This document shows positions 28,170 through 35,564 of a stretch of DNA of 64,000 nt, one piece after another. Source of the stretch: Bifidobacterium sp. ESL0728 (GTDB lineage: Bacteria; Actinomycetota; Actinomycetes; Actinomycetales; Bifidobacteriaceae); contig NZ_CP113925.1 in assembly GCF_029392015.1 (NCBI RefSeq), forward strand, positions 992,001 to 1,056,000. Reading direction: 5' to 3'. Within the stretch, counting starts at the first letter, position 1; each line of letters begins with the position of its first letter. The position numbers and the translations under genes are program-made. A model generated the notes under the pieces. The model saw only the letters and a program-made list of their open reading frames with translations. It was not told the DNA's origin and did not search any database.

Positions 28170-28219
28170 CCCGTCACATTCGCTCTGCTGAGTCGAATGT
28201 GACGGGTATTTTATGTTTT
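28170..28219 (+). terminator. Terminator of eno, abutting the next gene
   Basis: CCCGTCACATTCG pairs perfectly with CGAATGTGACGGG (13 pairs), followed by TATTTTATGTTTT. It ends directly at the ATG of the ftsB-like gene. Confidence 0.85.
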
Positions 28220-28882
28220 ATGGGCAATACGAAGAACAAAGACAAAACGGAGAGCGACAAGAAGCAGAACAAGCGTCGCGGTTCCGGACCGATTGCGTTC
28301 TTCGTTGCGTTTTTCATCGTGGTCCTTGGTGCTATCCAGCTGGCTGCGACGTTCCACAGCTATGCGTTGAACCTCGCCGAACTCAACGGACTGAAGCGTC
28401 AGGAAGCCGCGTTGGTGGCCAAAAAACAGAATTTGGAGAACGATATCTCCCGCTGGAACGACAATGCCTATGTCACCGCGCAGGCACGCGAACGGCTCGG
28501 ATTTGTATTCCCTGGCGAGCAGGCCATCCATGTCGAACACCCTGAAGCGGTCACCGGCGAAAAGCCGAAATCCGACAGTACGAATCAGAATGACGTCGAT
28601 TCGGACAAACCAGCCTTGCCGTGGTATCGCGAACTTGCCTACGGTTTCAAAAAAGCCGATGAGCCGTTGAAAAAGAGCAAGACCAGTGAGGTCACGACTC
28701 CCAAAGCCGTGGGCGGGCAAATCGATAATGGCTCGAATTCGGATGACAAATCCAATCAAACGGATAACAAAAACGATAACAAGAATGTCACGAACACCCA
28801 GAACAAGGCCGGACAGAAGACCGGTGCGGGCAACCAGAGCGGTGGCAACGCCAAAACCGGGGCGAATACAGGCAACCAATAA
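28220..28882 (+). CDS. Septum formation initiator (FtsB/DivIC family)
   Basis: 220 residues: a lysine-rich cytoplasmic N-terminus, one membrane helix (IAFFVAFFIVVLGAIQLAA), a coiled coil (AELNGLKRQEAALVAKKQNLENDI) and the DivIC motif ARERLGFVFPGE. The C-terminal 80 residues are Asn/Lys/Asp-rich and probably disordered. It joins the FtsQ-FtsL divisome complex. The ATG has no ribosome binding site and follows directly on a strong hairpin. Confidence 0.88.
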   Translation: MGNTKNKDKTESDKKQNKRRGSGPIAFFVAFFIVVLGAIQLAATFHSYALNLAELNGLKRQEAALVAKKQNLENDISRWNDNAYVTAQARERLGFVFPGEQAIHVEHPEAVTGEKPKSDSTNQNDVDSDKPALPWYRELAYGFKKADEPLKKSKTSEVTTPKAVGGQIDNGSNSDDKSNQTDNKNDNKNVTNTQNKAGQKTGAGNQSGGNAKTGANTGNQ

Positions 28883-29037
28883 CCGGTTGTGAATGTGGAA
28901 TAATCCAGTCGAGTATTCCTGATGGTTTCTTCCTGGCAATTGCCGATTTGGATATCCAAATTCGAAAATAATGAATTTTCGCATAATAGAGATGCGCAAG
29001 AGCAACTCAAAAAAACTCGTAACGAACAAGGAACAGT

Positions 29038-29715
29038 GTGCAAGAAAAACAATCGAAAACCGCGAATTCCGCGAATCTGAACTTACAGGACACGCAACGG
29101 CAATCTGTAGCCGGCGATAAAGTTGACACCCCGTCCAGCGGGATTGACGAAACCAGCCTCAAGGCCCGGGCCAAAGATCTGGTAGATCGTGCGATGGCCG
29201 ACAATGCCAGCGATGAAGATGTCGCTCTGGTAAAGAAGCAACTTGGGCGTTTTCCGCGCGGTATGGTCGTCGTAGGCGCGCGTTGCGTGTGCGGCAGGCC
29301 TCTGGCCGTGGTGACTCGCCCCGTGCTGCCCGACGGCACGCCGTTCCCCACGACCTGTTATCTGACCAGTCCGGAGGCGACAAAGGCTGTTTCGCGTGTG
29401 GAAGCCGACGGTTCGATGCAGCACTATACCGATCTGGTCCAGCACGATGAGACGATTCACGGACAATACGAGCGTGCGCATCTGCTCTACCTTGCCTTCC
29501 GCCACGAGCTTGCGACGCGTCTTGGAGACAGCGAGGAACACATCGTGGGTACAAGCGCCGGTGGGATGCCCGTACGTGTCAAATGCCTGCACGCCTTGGT
29601 GGCGCAGACGTTGGTGATGGGCAAAGGCGCCAATCCCATCGGCGACATGGTGCTGGAGCGTATCGCCGACGAGTTCGACCCGAACGTTTGCCGTTGCACC
29701 ACGCGGCTCGATTGA
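29038..29715 (+). CDS. DUF501 protein
   Basis: 225 residues. The first 45 are variable; the DUF501 core runs from DEDVALVKKQLGRFPRGMVVVGARCVCGRPLAVVTRPVLPDGTPFPTTCYLT to NPIGDMVLERIADEFDPNVCRC. The gene is regularly found between ftsB/divIC and ppx in actinobacteria. Conserved Cys pairs suggest a metal site. Start is GTG with AAGGA upstream. Function unknown. Confidence 0.9.
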   Translation: MQEKQSKTANSANLNLQDTQRQSVAGDKVDTPSSGIDETSLKARAKDLVDRAMADNASDEDVALVKKQLGRFPRGMVVVGARCVCGRPLAVVTRPVLPDGTPFPTTCYLTSPEATKAVSRVEADGSMQHYTDLVQHDETIHGQYERAHLLYLAFRHELATRLGDSEEHIVGTSAGGMPVRVKCLHALVAQTLVMGKGANPIGDMVLERIADEFDPNVCRCTTRLD

Positions 29716-29965
29716 TGGGTCGCCAGGTGGCCCGTTCTGACGATGATTTTTCGATGGCAAATCGGATATGTCTTTGGTATTCTCGGCTGGCCGGTTGAAT
29801 CGAGAGGCGATTTTTCACCTCGAAGATTCCGCCCGAACCGACGGATTCGCGCGTGTCGCGGCATAGCGTCGGGTTTGGCTCGCCCCGAAGCGTCCACAAT
29901 GTTGCGTCTGACGGATAATGTCGAAGACAAAGAAAACGAACGAGACGAAAAATGGATGGTGGAGC

Positions 29966-30979
29966 ATGAAAGACGAAACCAAGGATTTTGTGACCGTTGC
30001 CGGAATCGATTGCGGCACCAATTCCATACGGCTCAAGGTCTCCAAGGTGTTTGCCGACGGCAGCGTCGAGGATGTCGTCCCTCGCGTACTGCAGGTCATC
30101 AGGCTTGGTCAGGATGTGGACAAGACCCATCGGTTCGCCGATGACGCGCTTCAACGAGCCTATGCCGCTGCCAGGGATTTTGCCGAGATTTTGAAGGAAC
30201 ATCCAGCCGACGGGTTGCGTTTCGTCGCCACTTCGGCAACCAGGGACGCCGAGAACCGCAAGGAATTCGAAGATGGCATCTTCTCGATTCTGGGGATTCG
30301 CCCTGAAGTGATTCCCGGAACCGAAGAGGCCGCGCTGAGTTTTCTGGGAGCCACTGGCAGCGTGCCGCGCAAAGGTCTTGAAGCCCCGTACCTTGTAGTC
30401 GATCTTGGCGGAGGATCCACCGAAATGGTGATGGGCGGCGACGGCAAGTCCGCGCCGGCTACGAGCGTGCAGTCCGCGTTTTCGATGAACATCGGCTCGG
30501 TTCGTATGACGGAACGCCATTTGCTCACCGATCCGCCGACACAAGCCGAAATCGCCGAGGCGAGCGAGGACATTGACCGCCATATCGATGAAGCGTTCGA
30601 ACATGTGCCGGCCGGCAAGACCCGCACCATCATCGGTGTTTCCGGGACCGTGACCACGATGACCGCGCTGGTGCTGGGCTTGAAGGTTTACGACCATCGT
30701 GCCGTCGACGGCGTACGGGTGTCGTATAAGGATATTTTCGAAGTGGACAACCGTTTCCTCAATATGACGCGAGCCGAACGTTCCACCTACAAGACCATCC
30801 ATCCCGGCCGTATCGACGTGGTCGGCGGGGGAGCGCTGGTCTGGAACCGTCTTCTTACCAAGGTTTCCGAAGCCGCGCAACTTGACCACGGCACTCCGAT
30901 CGACTCCTTCATTTCCAGCGACCACGGCCTCTTGGACGGTATCGTGCTGGATTACGGCATGAGGTTACTGAAGAAATAG
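29966..30979 (+). CDS. ppx: Ppx/GppA-family phosphatase
   Basis: 337 residues of the actin-like ATPase fold: VAGIDCGTNSIRLKV near the N-terminus, VATSATRDAENRKEFEDG, VVDLGGGSTEMVMGGDG and VSGTVTTMTALVLGL. It degrades polyphosphate and/or (p)ppGpp. The ATG at 29966 is used because GGTGGAG lies just upstream. It is the last chromosomal gene before the prophage; its stop codon is 11 bases from the attachment fragment. Confidence 0.93.
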   Translation: MKDETKDFVTVAGIDCGTNSIRLKVSKVFADGSVEDVVPRVLQVIRLGQDVDKTHRFADDALQRAYAAARDFAEILKEHPADGLRFVATSATRDAENRKEFEDGIFSILGIRPEVIPGTEEAALSFLGATGSVPRKGLEAPYLVVDLGGGSTEMVMGGDGKSAPATSVQSAFSMNIGSVRMTERHLLTDPPTQAEIAEASEDIDRHIDEAFEHVPAGKTRTIIGVSGTVTTMTALVLGLKVYDHRAVDGVRVSYKDIFEVDNRFLNMTRAERSTYKTIHPGRIDVVGGGALVWNRLLTKVSEAAQLDHGTPIDSFISSDHGLLDGIVLDYGMRLLKK

Positions 30980-30989
30980 CGTATCAAAA

Positions 30990-31028
30990 GTACCCCCGGT
31001 GGGACTCGAACCCACATTGTGCGATTTT
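30990..31028 (-). other. Attachment site: 3' fragment of a tRNA gene
   Basis: On the minus strand the sequence reads as the 3' part of a class I tRNA: TCGCA (anticodon stem side), a short variable loop, T-arm GTGGG-TTCGAGT-CCCAC and an acceptor strand CGGGGGT-A. The 5' half is absent. This is the remnant left when a phage integrates into a tRNA 3' end. The intact tRNA should lie at the far (right) end of the prophage. The amino-acid identity cannot be fixed from the fragment. Confidence 0.85.
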
Positions 31029-31047
31029 CTGTGTTCTCTGAATTGTT

Positions 31048-31079
31048 AATTGGGAGTAGGATTAGACTTACTCCCAATT
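31048..31079. terminator. Hairpin inside the attachment region
   Basis: AATTGGGAGTA pairs perfectly with TACTCCCAATT around a ten-base loop. It may be a terminator or a binding site used in integration. Confidence 0.5.
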
Positions 31080-31118
31080 GATGTTTCAGCTTGTTCGACC
31101 TTACTGTCAACTTCATCG

Positions 31119-31180
31119 TAAATCACGTTAAATCACCCTAAATAATGCCAATATGAACTCAAAATGAACTCAGAATGACT
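31119..31180. repeat. Direct repeats, probable integrase arm-type sites
   Basis: TAAATCAC occurs at 31119 and 31129 (ten-base spacing, one helical turn). ATGAACTCA occurs at 31153 and 31164, with a degenerate third copy at 31175. Short phased repeats beside an attachment core are typical of tyrosine-integrase arm sites. Confidence 0.55.
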
Positions 31181-31272
31181 TGTCATGATACTTAGTGATG
31201 TCGGGGTTTATTAGATTCAGAAATGCAAAAAGTGCCCTGCACCAGAGTCTAGTCCGGTGCAGGGCACTTGGG

Positions 31273-31614
31273 TTATTTGTTGAGTTGAGGGAGGCTAGTG
31301 CCGCCGTCGACTTCGGGGATGCCGGCGATCGAGGTGATGATGCTGATGACTGCGGCGAGTGCGGCGGTGCCGGCGACGATGGTCCAGTTGACGCTGCCGA
31401 TGGTGGCGGCGGTGGTGGGTATCGCGGCGAGCGCGGATTGTGCTGCGGTCTTGATGGCGCGTATGCCTGCGGCTTTGAGCCATTGCCAGGCGGGTTTGCT
31501 TCCGTCTGGTTTGGTGGCTGACGTGTAGTCGGTCCGGTCGTCGGTCTTGCGTTCGAGGCCCTGCCGCATGTCGTCCCGCTTTGGCAGCGCGTGGCGTGGT
31601 TCTTCTTCTGCCAT
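31273..31614 (-). CDS. Phage holin, r1t-like
   Basis: 113 residues: a charged N-terminus, then WLKAAGIRAIKTAAQSALAAI and a second hydrophobic helix TIVAGTAALAAVISIITSIAGIPEV. This two-helix layout and the WNWTIVAG-like centre fit the r1t holin family. It opens the membrane for the endolysin made from the gene just upstream. AAGGAGACGAAC precedes the ATG. Confidence 0.85.
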   Translation of the reverse strand: MAEEEPRHALPKRDDMRQGLERKTDDRTDYTSATKPDGSKPAWQWLKAAGIRAIKTAAQSALAAIPTTAATIGSVNWTIVAGTAALAAVISIITSIAGIPEVDGGTSLPQLNK

Positions 31615-31624
31615 GTTCGTCTCC

Positions 31625-32401
31625 TTAGAAGGTGTTCTGGTTGAGTCGGGCCTGGAGGGCGCGTACGGTGCCGGGGCCGAAGTAGCCGTCCTGGGCGACG
31701 CCGAGGTGTGCCTGGATGGCGCGGATGGTGTCGGGGCCGAGCAGCCCGTCGACCGTCAGACCGAGGCTGCGCTGCACGGCGCGGACGAGCATGCTGCCGC
31801 CGCGCCCGTAGGAGTAGGCGTTGAGTGCGGGGCGTCCCCAGTTGCCGACCGGCTGCACCTGCCCGCTGATGACGCCGTCGACGGGTGTGCCCATCACGGC
31901 CTGCCATTTGCCCACGGTGGCGGGTCCGCATGCGCCGTCGACGGCGAGCTGGCCGCTGGCGGTGGACGCGTCGGCACCGTAGCGCAGGTAGCAGTTCCAG
32001 GGGAAGTTGTAGTAGCGGCTGATGTTGGTCTCGTGGCCGGTCTGGTCGCCGCCCGTGCCGTACACGGAATGGTGTTCGGAGCAGGAGGCCTGCGCGAGCA
32101 GCCCGCCTCCGAGGTAGACGGCGGTGTGGTCGGCGTCGTTGAGCAGGATGTCGCCGGGCCGGGGGTCGCCGTTGTTGGGCAGGCGGCGGAAGCCGCGCGC
32201 GGTGAGGTTGGCGCTCATGTTGCCGGTATAGGTCGCCCCGCCGGTGTCGAAGCCGGCCTCCTGCAGGCAGTGGATGACCAGCGAGCTGCAGTCGCAGTTG
32301 CCGCCGTTGCGGAAGTCCCACCGGTCGCCCTGCGAGTAGCCGAGGTTGGCGACGGCGCACCAGTAGCGCATGCGCGCGATCAGCGTGTTGATGTTGCCCA
32401 T
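31625..32401 (-). CDS. Endolysin: NlpC/P60-like amidohydrolase with peptidoglycan-binding repeats
   Basis: 258 residues. The N-terminal catalytic domain has the active Cys in NCDCSSLVIHCL and the His in ADHTAVYLGG, like the phage peptidoglycan hydrolase (Amidase_5) group. The C-terminal part has two peptidoglycan-binding-1 repeats (VQRSLGLTVDGLLGPDTIRAIQ and LGVAQDGYFGPGTVRALQ). The start at 32401 follows GGGAGGCGAGTGAC and lies one base after the stop of the 38-residue gene before it. It degrades the wall at lysis. Confidence 0.92.
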   Translation of the reverse strand: MGNINTLIARMRYWCAVANLGYSQGDRWDFRNGGNCDCSSLVIHCLQEAGFDTGGATYTGNMSANLTARGFRRLPNNGDPRPGDILLNDADHTAVYLGGGLLAQASCSEHHSVYGTGGDQTGHETNISRYYNFPWNCYLRYGADASTASGQLAVDGACGPATVGKWQAVMGTPVDGVISGQVQPVGNWGRPALNAYSYGRGGSMLVRAVQRSLGLTVDGLLGPDTIRAIQAHLGVAQDGYFGPGTVRALQARLNQNTF

Positions 32402-32402
32402 G

Positions 32403-32519
32403 TCACTCGCCTCCCTCAAGCGCCTGGAGCGCCTCTTCCTCGCTGATCACCTGCACGCCTTCTGGCGGCGGGGTGCTGCCCTGCGGCTGGTGTTGGGTGG
32501 GTTGGATGATGTCGGCCAT
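32403..32519 (-). CDS. Small phage protein (38 residues) before the endolysin
   Basis: MADIIQPTQHQPQGSTPPPE... ends in EEEALQALEGGE. Its start has a purine-rich GGGAGAAAGCGAGG upstream, and its TGA is one base from the endolysin ATG, so the two are probably coupled. Too short for a family assignment; Pro/Gln-rich then acidic-helical. Confidence 0.55.
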   Translation of the reverse strand: MADIIQPTQHQPQGSTPPPEGVQVISEEEALQALEGGE

Positions 32520-32551
32520 GATGGCCTCGCTTTCTCCCGTTTCCGGGCATG

Positions 32552-32580
32552 AAAAAGGCCGTCCCGGTTTGGGACGGCCT
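32552..32580 (-). terminator. Terminator ahead of the lysis cassette
   Basis: On the minus strand AGGCCGTCCC pairs with GGGACGGCCT and is followed by TTTTT. It is also T-rich on the plus-strand side. It would stop late transcription just before the endolysin and holin genes. Confidence 0.8.
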
Positions 32581-32610
32581 CGGTTTTGTTTTGTTTGGAA
32601 AATCGTTCGG

Positions 32611-32784
32611 TCAGACGCAGGAGAGCAGCCACAGCAGGACCGCCAGCATGGTCAGCCCGCAGGCCTCCACGACCGCGCACACGGTCACACCTATGACGAT
32701 GCCCAGCAGGGCCAGCGCCAGGACGACGCCCGCTACCTCCAGGGCGAGCCTGTGCTTTCTGGCGAATGCCTTGATCCGTGTCAT
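32611..32784 (-). CDS. Small phage membrane protein
   Basis: 57 residues starting MTRIKAFARKHR, with AAGGAGGAATC upstream. Two hydrophobic helices (LALEVAGVVLALALLGIVIGVTVC and LTMLAVLLWLLSC) follow a basic N-terminus. Overlaps the gene before it by four bases (ATGA). Position next to lysis genes suggests a second holin or pinholin-like role; this is inference. Confidence 0.7.
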   Translation of the reverse strand: MTRIKAFARKHRLALEVAGVVLALALLGIVIGVTVCAVVEACGLTMLAVLLWLLSCV

Positions 32785-33263
32785 GATTCCTCCTTGTAGG
32801 CTTCCTCGGACACCGGGCGCGAATAGTCCCAGTCGTCGTGCTCCGCGCGCCACCGGTATTCCTGCTGGAGCATCCGGTAGCGGATATGGCCCACGCCGTT
32901 GCCGCCCATCCCGATGTATTCCCGCCCGTTGGCGAGCATGTCCTCGTGCTCGGCCCGGCTGCGCGGGTCGCGCAGCAGGCTGCCGCGCAGCACCAGGAGC
33001 TTGATGTCGCGGACCATTTTGTCAAGCTCCGTGAAATGCTCGTAATCGTTGCCGAACTTCTTCTCCATCCGTTTGATGGTGGGCGAGTTCTTGATCTGCT
33101 CCTCGATGTCGGCGCGGTCCTTCTCGTCCGCGCTTTTCAGCGTGTTCGTGGCGTGCAGGTTGAGCCTGTTCGACTGGATGACGGCCACGGCCACCGACAC
33201 CGCCGCCTGCACCGCCACCACCGCGATCACCGCCCACCAGGGCATCCCGTCCGGGAAATCCAT
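32781..33263 (-). CDS. Phage membrane protein with coiled-coil-like tail
   Basis: 160 residues: MPWWAVIAVVAVQAAVSVAVAVIQ forms one N-terminal helix; the rest is charged (DEKDRADIEEQIKNSPTIKRMEKKF) and ends acidic. It resembles small phage proteins of unknown function between tail fibre and lysis genes. A nine-pair hairpin (33309-33336) lies just upstream. Confidence 0.7.
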   Translation of the reverse strand: MDFPDGMPWWAVIAVVAVQAAVSVAVAVIQSNRLNLHATNTLKSADEKDRADIEEQIKNSPTIKRMEKKFGNDYEHFTELDKMVRDIKLLVLRGSLLRDPRSRAEHEDMLANGREYIGMGGNGVGHIRYRMLQQEYRWRAEHDDWDYSRPVSEEAYKEES

Positions 33264-33374
33264 CGGTCCTGCCTTCTTTCCGTGTTGTGCGATACTCTTT
33301 GTTGTCCCCTCCGGTCGAGGATATGTACGACCGGAGTGGTCCTTCGGGTGATGGGCTTGACATGACCGGGCGGT

Positions 33375-33771
33375 TTACGACTCTTTCAGGGGGTAGACGA
33401 ACGTGACCGCGGCCCAGCCGACGGTGATGCCGGTGTTGTTGGCCACGATCACGTCACCGACGTCGGAGACTCCGTCCGGGTCGCCGCCGGTCCATGCGGT
33501 GCCGGGAAGGCTGCCGCCCAGGGCGCACGGCATGTCCTCCGGGCGGGCGCTGCGCCATGCGGGCTTGAGCGTGGCCACCACGGGCCTGGCGCTGTTGGGG
33601 ATGGTGCCCTTCACGGTGATGTTCACGACCGCCAGCCCCCGCACGATCATGTAGGCGAAGCTCCCCTCGTAGTCAACGAACCCGGGCGCGTAGTCCAAAA
33701 ACTCCCTCGGGTCGGTCAGGACCTTCCGGGGGGGGGGGGGCGATGCCCTTGCTCACCTGTATTCTGCTCAT
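33375..33771 (-). CDS. Phase-variable-looking phage host-contact protein A (frame OFF)
   Basis: Begins at ATG 33771 with AAAAAGGAG upstream and the leader MSRIQVSKGIAPPPP. A run of 13 C (minus strand; 33728-33740) directly after the leader shifts reading into a stop at 33673-33675. With 12 C (or 10 or 15 mod 3) the frame continues as RKVLTDPREFLDYAPGFVDYEG to FVYPLKES, about 131 residues. The body is beta-rich and resembles that of the next gene upstream. Function in virion-host contact is inferred from position after the baseplate gene. A sequencing error is possible. Confidence 0.7.
33728..33740. repeat. Homopolymer tract, 13 G (13 C on coding strand)
   Basis: A run of 13 identical bases inside a coding sequence, at the junction of a conserved leader and the variable body. 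Such tracts are prone to slipped-strand changes in length. Confidence 0.9.
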
Positions 33772-33786
33772 GATGTCTGCTCCTTT

Positions 33787-34126
33787 TTATTCGTTGGTGA
33801 TGTAGACGGCGTCGACGCTGCAGGTGGCGGTCATCGGTTGGAAGGACTGGATGTTGCCGTCCGTGTCGATGATGCCTCGGAACACCTTGTCGTTGTTGGC
33901 GATGACGATGCCGGTCTTCGCGGCGGGACGCAACCTGGTGAGCCTGCCGAGGCTCCAGTGCCCGTTTTCGGGCATTGTGACCTGCAGCTGGAGCGCCACG
34001 AGCCCTCCGAACTGCGTGGCCCGCGCGTAGTCGATCTGGTTGTCATCGACACCCGTGAGGTCGATCAGGTCCCCGGTATCGGGCTGAGGGGGGGGCGAAT
34101 CCCTTGCTTACTTGCATTCTGCTCAT
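33787..34126 (-). CDS. Phase-variable-looking phage host-contact protein B (frame OFF)
   Basis: Starts at ATG 34126 with AAAAGGAG upstream and leader MSRMQVSKGFAPP. A run of 8 C (34088-34095) follows; in this copy the leader frame runs into a stop. One C fewer (or two more) would join it to QPDTGDLIDLTGVDDNQIDYARATQFGGLVALQLQVTMP and on to VDAVYITNE, about 112 residues. The 5' region including ribosome binding site is almost identical to that of gene A, so the two are a tandem duplication. Role inferred as for A. Confidence 0.7.
34088..34095. repeat. Homopolymer tract, 8 G (8 C on coding strand)
   Basis: Run of eight identical bases at the same place in gene B as the 13-base run in gene A, directly after the shared leader. 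Confidence 0.85.
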
Positions 34127-34143
34127 GATGTCTGCTCCTTTTG

Positions 34144-34593
34144 CTATCCGATTTTGACGATGTCGATGGTGATGGGTTTGCGCAGGGTACCGCTGCTTCC
34201 GCCGCCGATCGTCACCGACACGGACGGCCTGGTGCCGTCGCAGCGGATGACGCCCATGGCGGTCAGCCCGTTGTATCCGTTCGCGTTGAGCTCATCCGAC
34301 ACCGGCAATACCTCGCGAGCGCCTTGCGATAGCGACGCGTATACGCTCACCCAACCGCCTGTGATCGCCGCGAACGCGGCCTGTATGCTGACCATGTACA
34401 GCCCCTCCGGCAGGCGGATCGCGTCGTTTTCGACCGTGGTGTCGAGCGCGCCTCCGGTCTGTGTGACTGACAGTATTGTGGCGTCGTGCACCCATTGCAT
34501 GGTGCCGTCCTCCGGACATGCCGTGCCGTGCCACTCGCTTTCGGGGTCTTGCCCTGAGGGGATGACGCCCTTGGAAACCTGTCTTTGGCTCAC
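34144..34593 (-). CDS. Phage host-contact protein C (intact paralogue of the leader)
   Basis: 149 residues with a GTG start at 34593 that overlaps the stop of the BppU-like gene (GTGA). The leader VSQRQVSKGVIPSGQD matches those of genes A and B, but the C-run is only four long and the frame is open. The body (MQWVHDATILSVTQTGGALDTTVENDAIRLPEGLYMVSIQAAF and SVTIGGGSSG) looks like a beta-sandwich of the TNF/C1q-like type used by phage receptor-binding proteins. That fold guess is inference. Confidence 0.75.
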   Translation of the reverse strand: MSQRQVSKGVIPSGQDPESEWHGTACPEDGTMQWVHDATILSVTQTGGALDTTVENDAIRLPEGLYMVSIQAAFAAITGGWVSVYASLSQGAREVLPVSDELNANGYNGLTAMGVIRCDGTRPSVSVTIGGGSSGTLRKPITIDIVKIG

Positions 34594-35564
34594 GGTTCCA
34601 GCCCCTTTCCTTCCGCTCCGGCATCCGTCGGCGCGCCTCCCGTTTGCGTGGCCCCGGCCTGTGGCGTGGTGTCGGGCTTGCCGTCGTCGACGAACGTGCC
34701 GCCACGGTCGGGGTCGGGGTACGTGCTCAGGATGATGCACGGCACGCTCGGCGGCGTGTACGTGTCGTTGGGTTGGTCGGTGATGTAGGTCGGTATCGCG
34801 ATGGCCGCCGCCTGCGCCGCCGACTGCGCGGCGGCGGTGGCGGAGCCCGCGGCCTGCGACACCGCGTCCTGCGCGCCGGCCATGCTCTTCGCGGCCGCGT
34901 CCGCGCTGGCCTTCGCCTCCTTGGCTGCCTGCACGGCCTCGGGGTCCTTCTGCCCCTGCAGGCCCTGCGGGATGCCCAGATCCAGCGTGCGTCTCAGACC
35001 GGTGCCCTCCAACGTCGCGGTGGCCTTGCTGCCCGGTGCCAGCGTGACCACGTCGCCTATATCCACCGACGCGTCGCGCACCGTGTCCTCCGCGCTTTGC
35101 GCGGCCCGGTTGGCGCGGTCGGTCGCCGGCCCCATCTCGCCGATTGCCTGCTTCCACTCCGCCAAGGCGTCGGGTGCCTCGCCCTGCATCTTCAGCAGGC
35201 TGGGGTCGATGGTCGCGGTGAAATCGCGCGAATCGGTGACATTGCCCTGCGCGTCCTGCAGCTCTATGGCCATCTTGGTCGATGGCGGCGTGAGCGCCTG
35301 GCGTGGTATCGGGCAGGTGAACACCAGCCCGTCGGCCTCCGTGTCACGTTCCATCGTCACGTAGCCGCCCGAATCCGTCGACGGCGAGGCGTTGAACAGG
35401 ATTCTTGCGCTGATGCCGGTATCGGTTACAGGAACGCCGCCGTCGGTCACCGCCACCCGCAACACGCGCCCCTGAACGTCGCCCGCGTTCAGACGGACCG
35501 GCGGGATCCAATCGTTGGCGCGGTCGAGCGTGATGTCGACCGCGCGGTAAGAGTCCAGGCTCAT
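34590..35564 (-). CDS. Baseplate upper protein (BppU-like) / tail fibre
   Basis: 324 residues. The first 125 match the BppU N-terminal domain pattern: VDITLDRANDWIPPVRLNAGDVQGRVLRVAVTDGGVPV, IPRQALTPPSTKMAIELQDAQGNVTDSRDFTATIDPS. A helical, Ala-rich middle (AAKEAKASADAAAKSMAGAQDAVSQ) likely forms a trimeric coiled coil, with a Pro/Thr-rich end. It would connect the baseplate to receptor-binding proteins encoded downstream. Confidence 0.82.
   Translation of the reverse strand: MSLDSYRAVDITLDRANDWIPPVRLNAGDVQGRVLRVAVTDGGVPVTDTGISARILFNASPSTDSGGYVTMERDTEADGLVFTCPIPRQALTPPSTKMAIELQDAQGNVTDSRDFTATIDPSLLKMQGEAPDALAEWKQAIGEMGPATDRANRAAQSAEDTVRDASVDIGDVVTLAPGSKATATLEGTGLRRTLDLGIPQGLQGQKDPEAVQAAKEAKASADAAAKSMAGAQDAVSQAAGSATAAAQSAAQAAAIAIPTYITDQPNDTYTPPSVPCIILSTYPDPDRGGTFVDDGKPDTTPQAGATQTGGAPTDAGAEGKGLEP

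Noticed and set aside
30990..31075. Complete tRNA gene
   Set aside because: Only the 3' part (anticodon stem side, T-arm, acceptor strand) can be read; the D-arm and 5' acceptor strand are missing.
31170..32360. 396-codon minus-strand frame overlapping holin and endolysin
   Set aside because: Arg/Pro/His-rich translation typical of a wrong frame; holin and endolysin frames explain the region.
33264..33374. Extra small gene between host-contact gene A and the membrane protein
   Set aside because: Only a nine-pair hairpin is present; no frame with a start signal fits.
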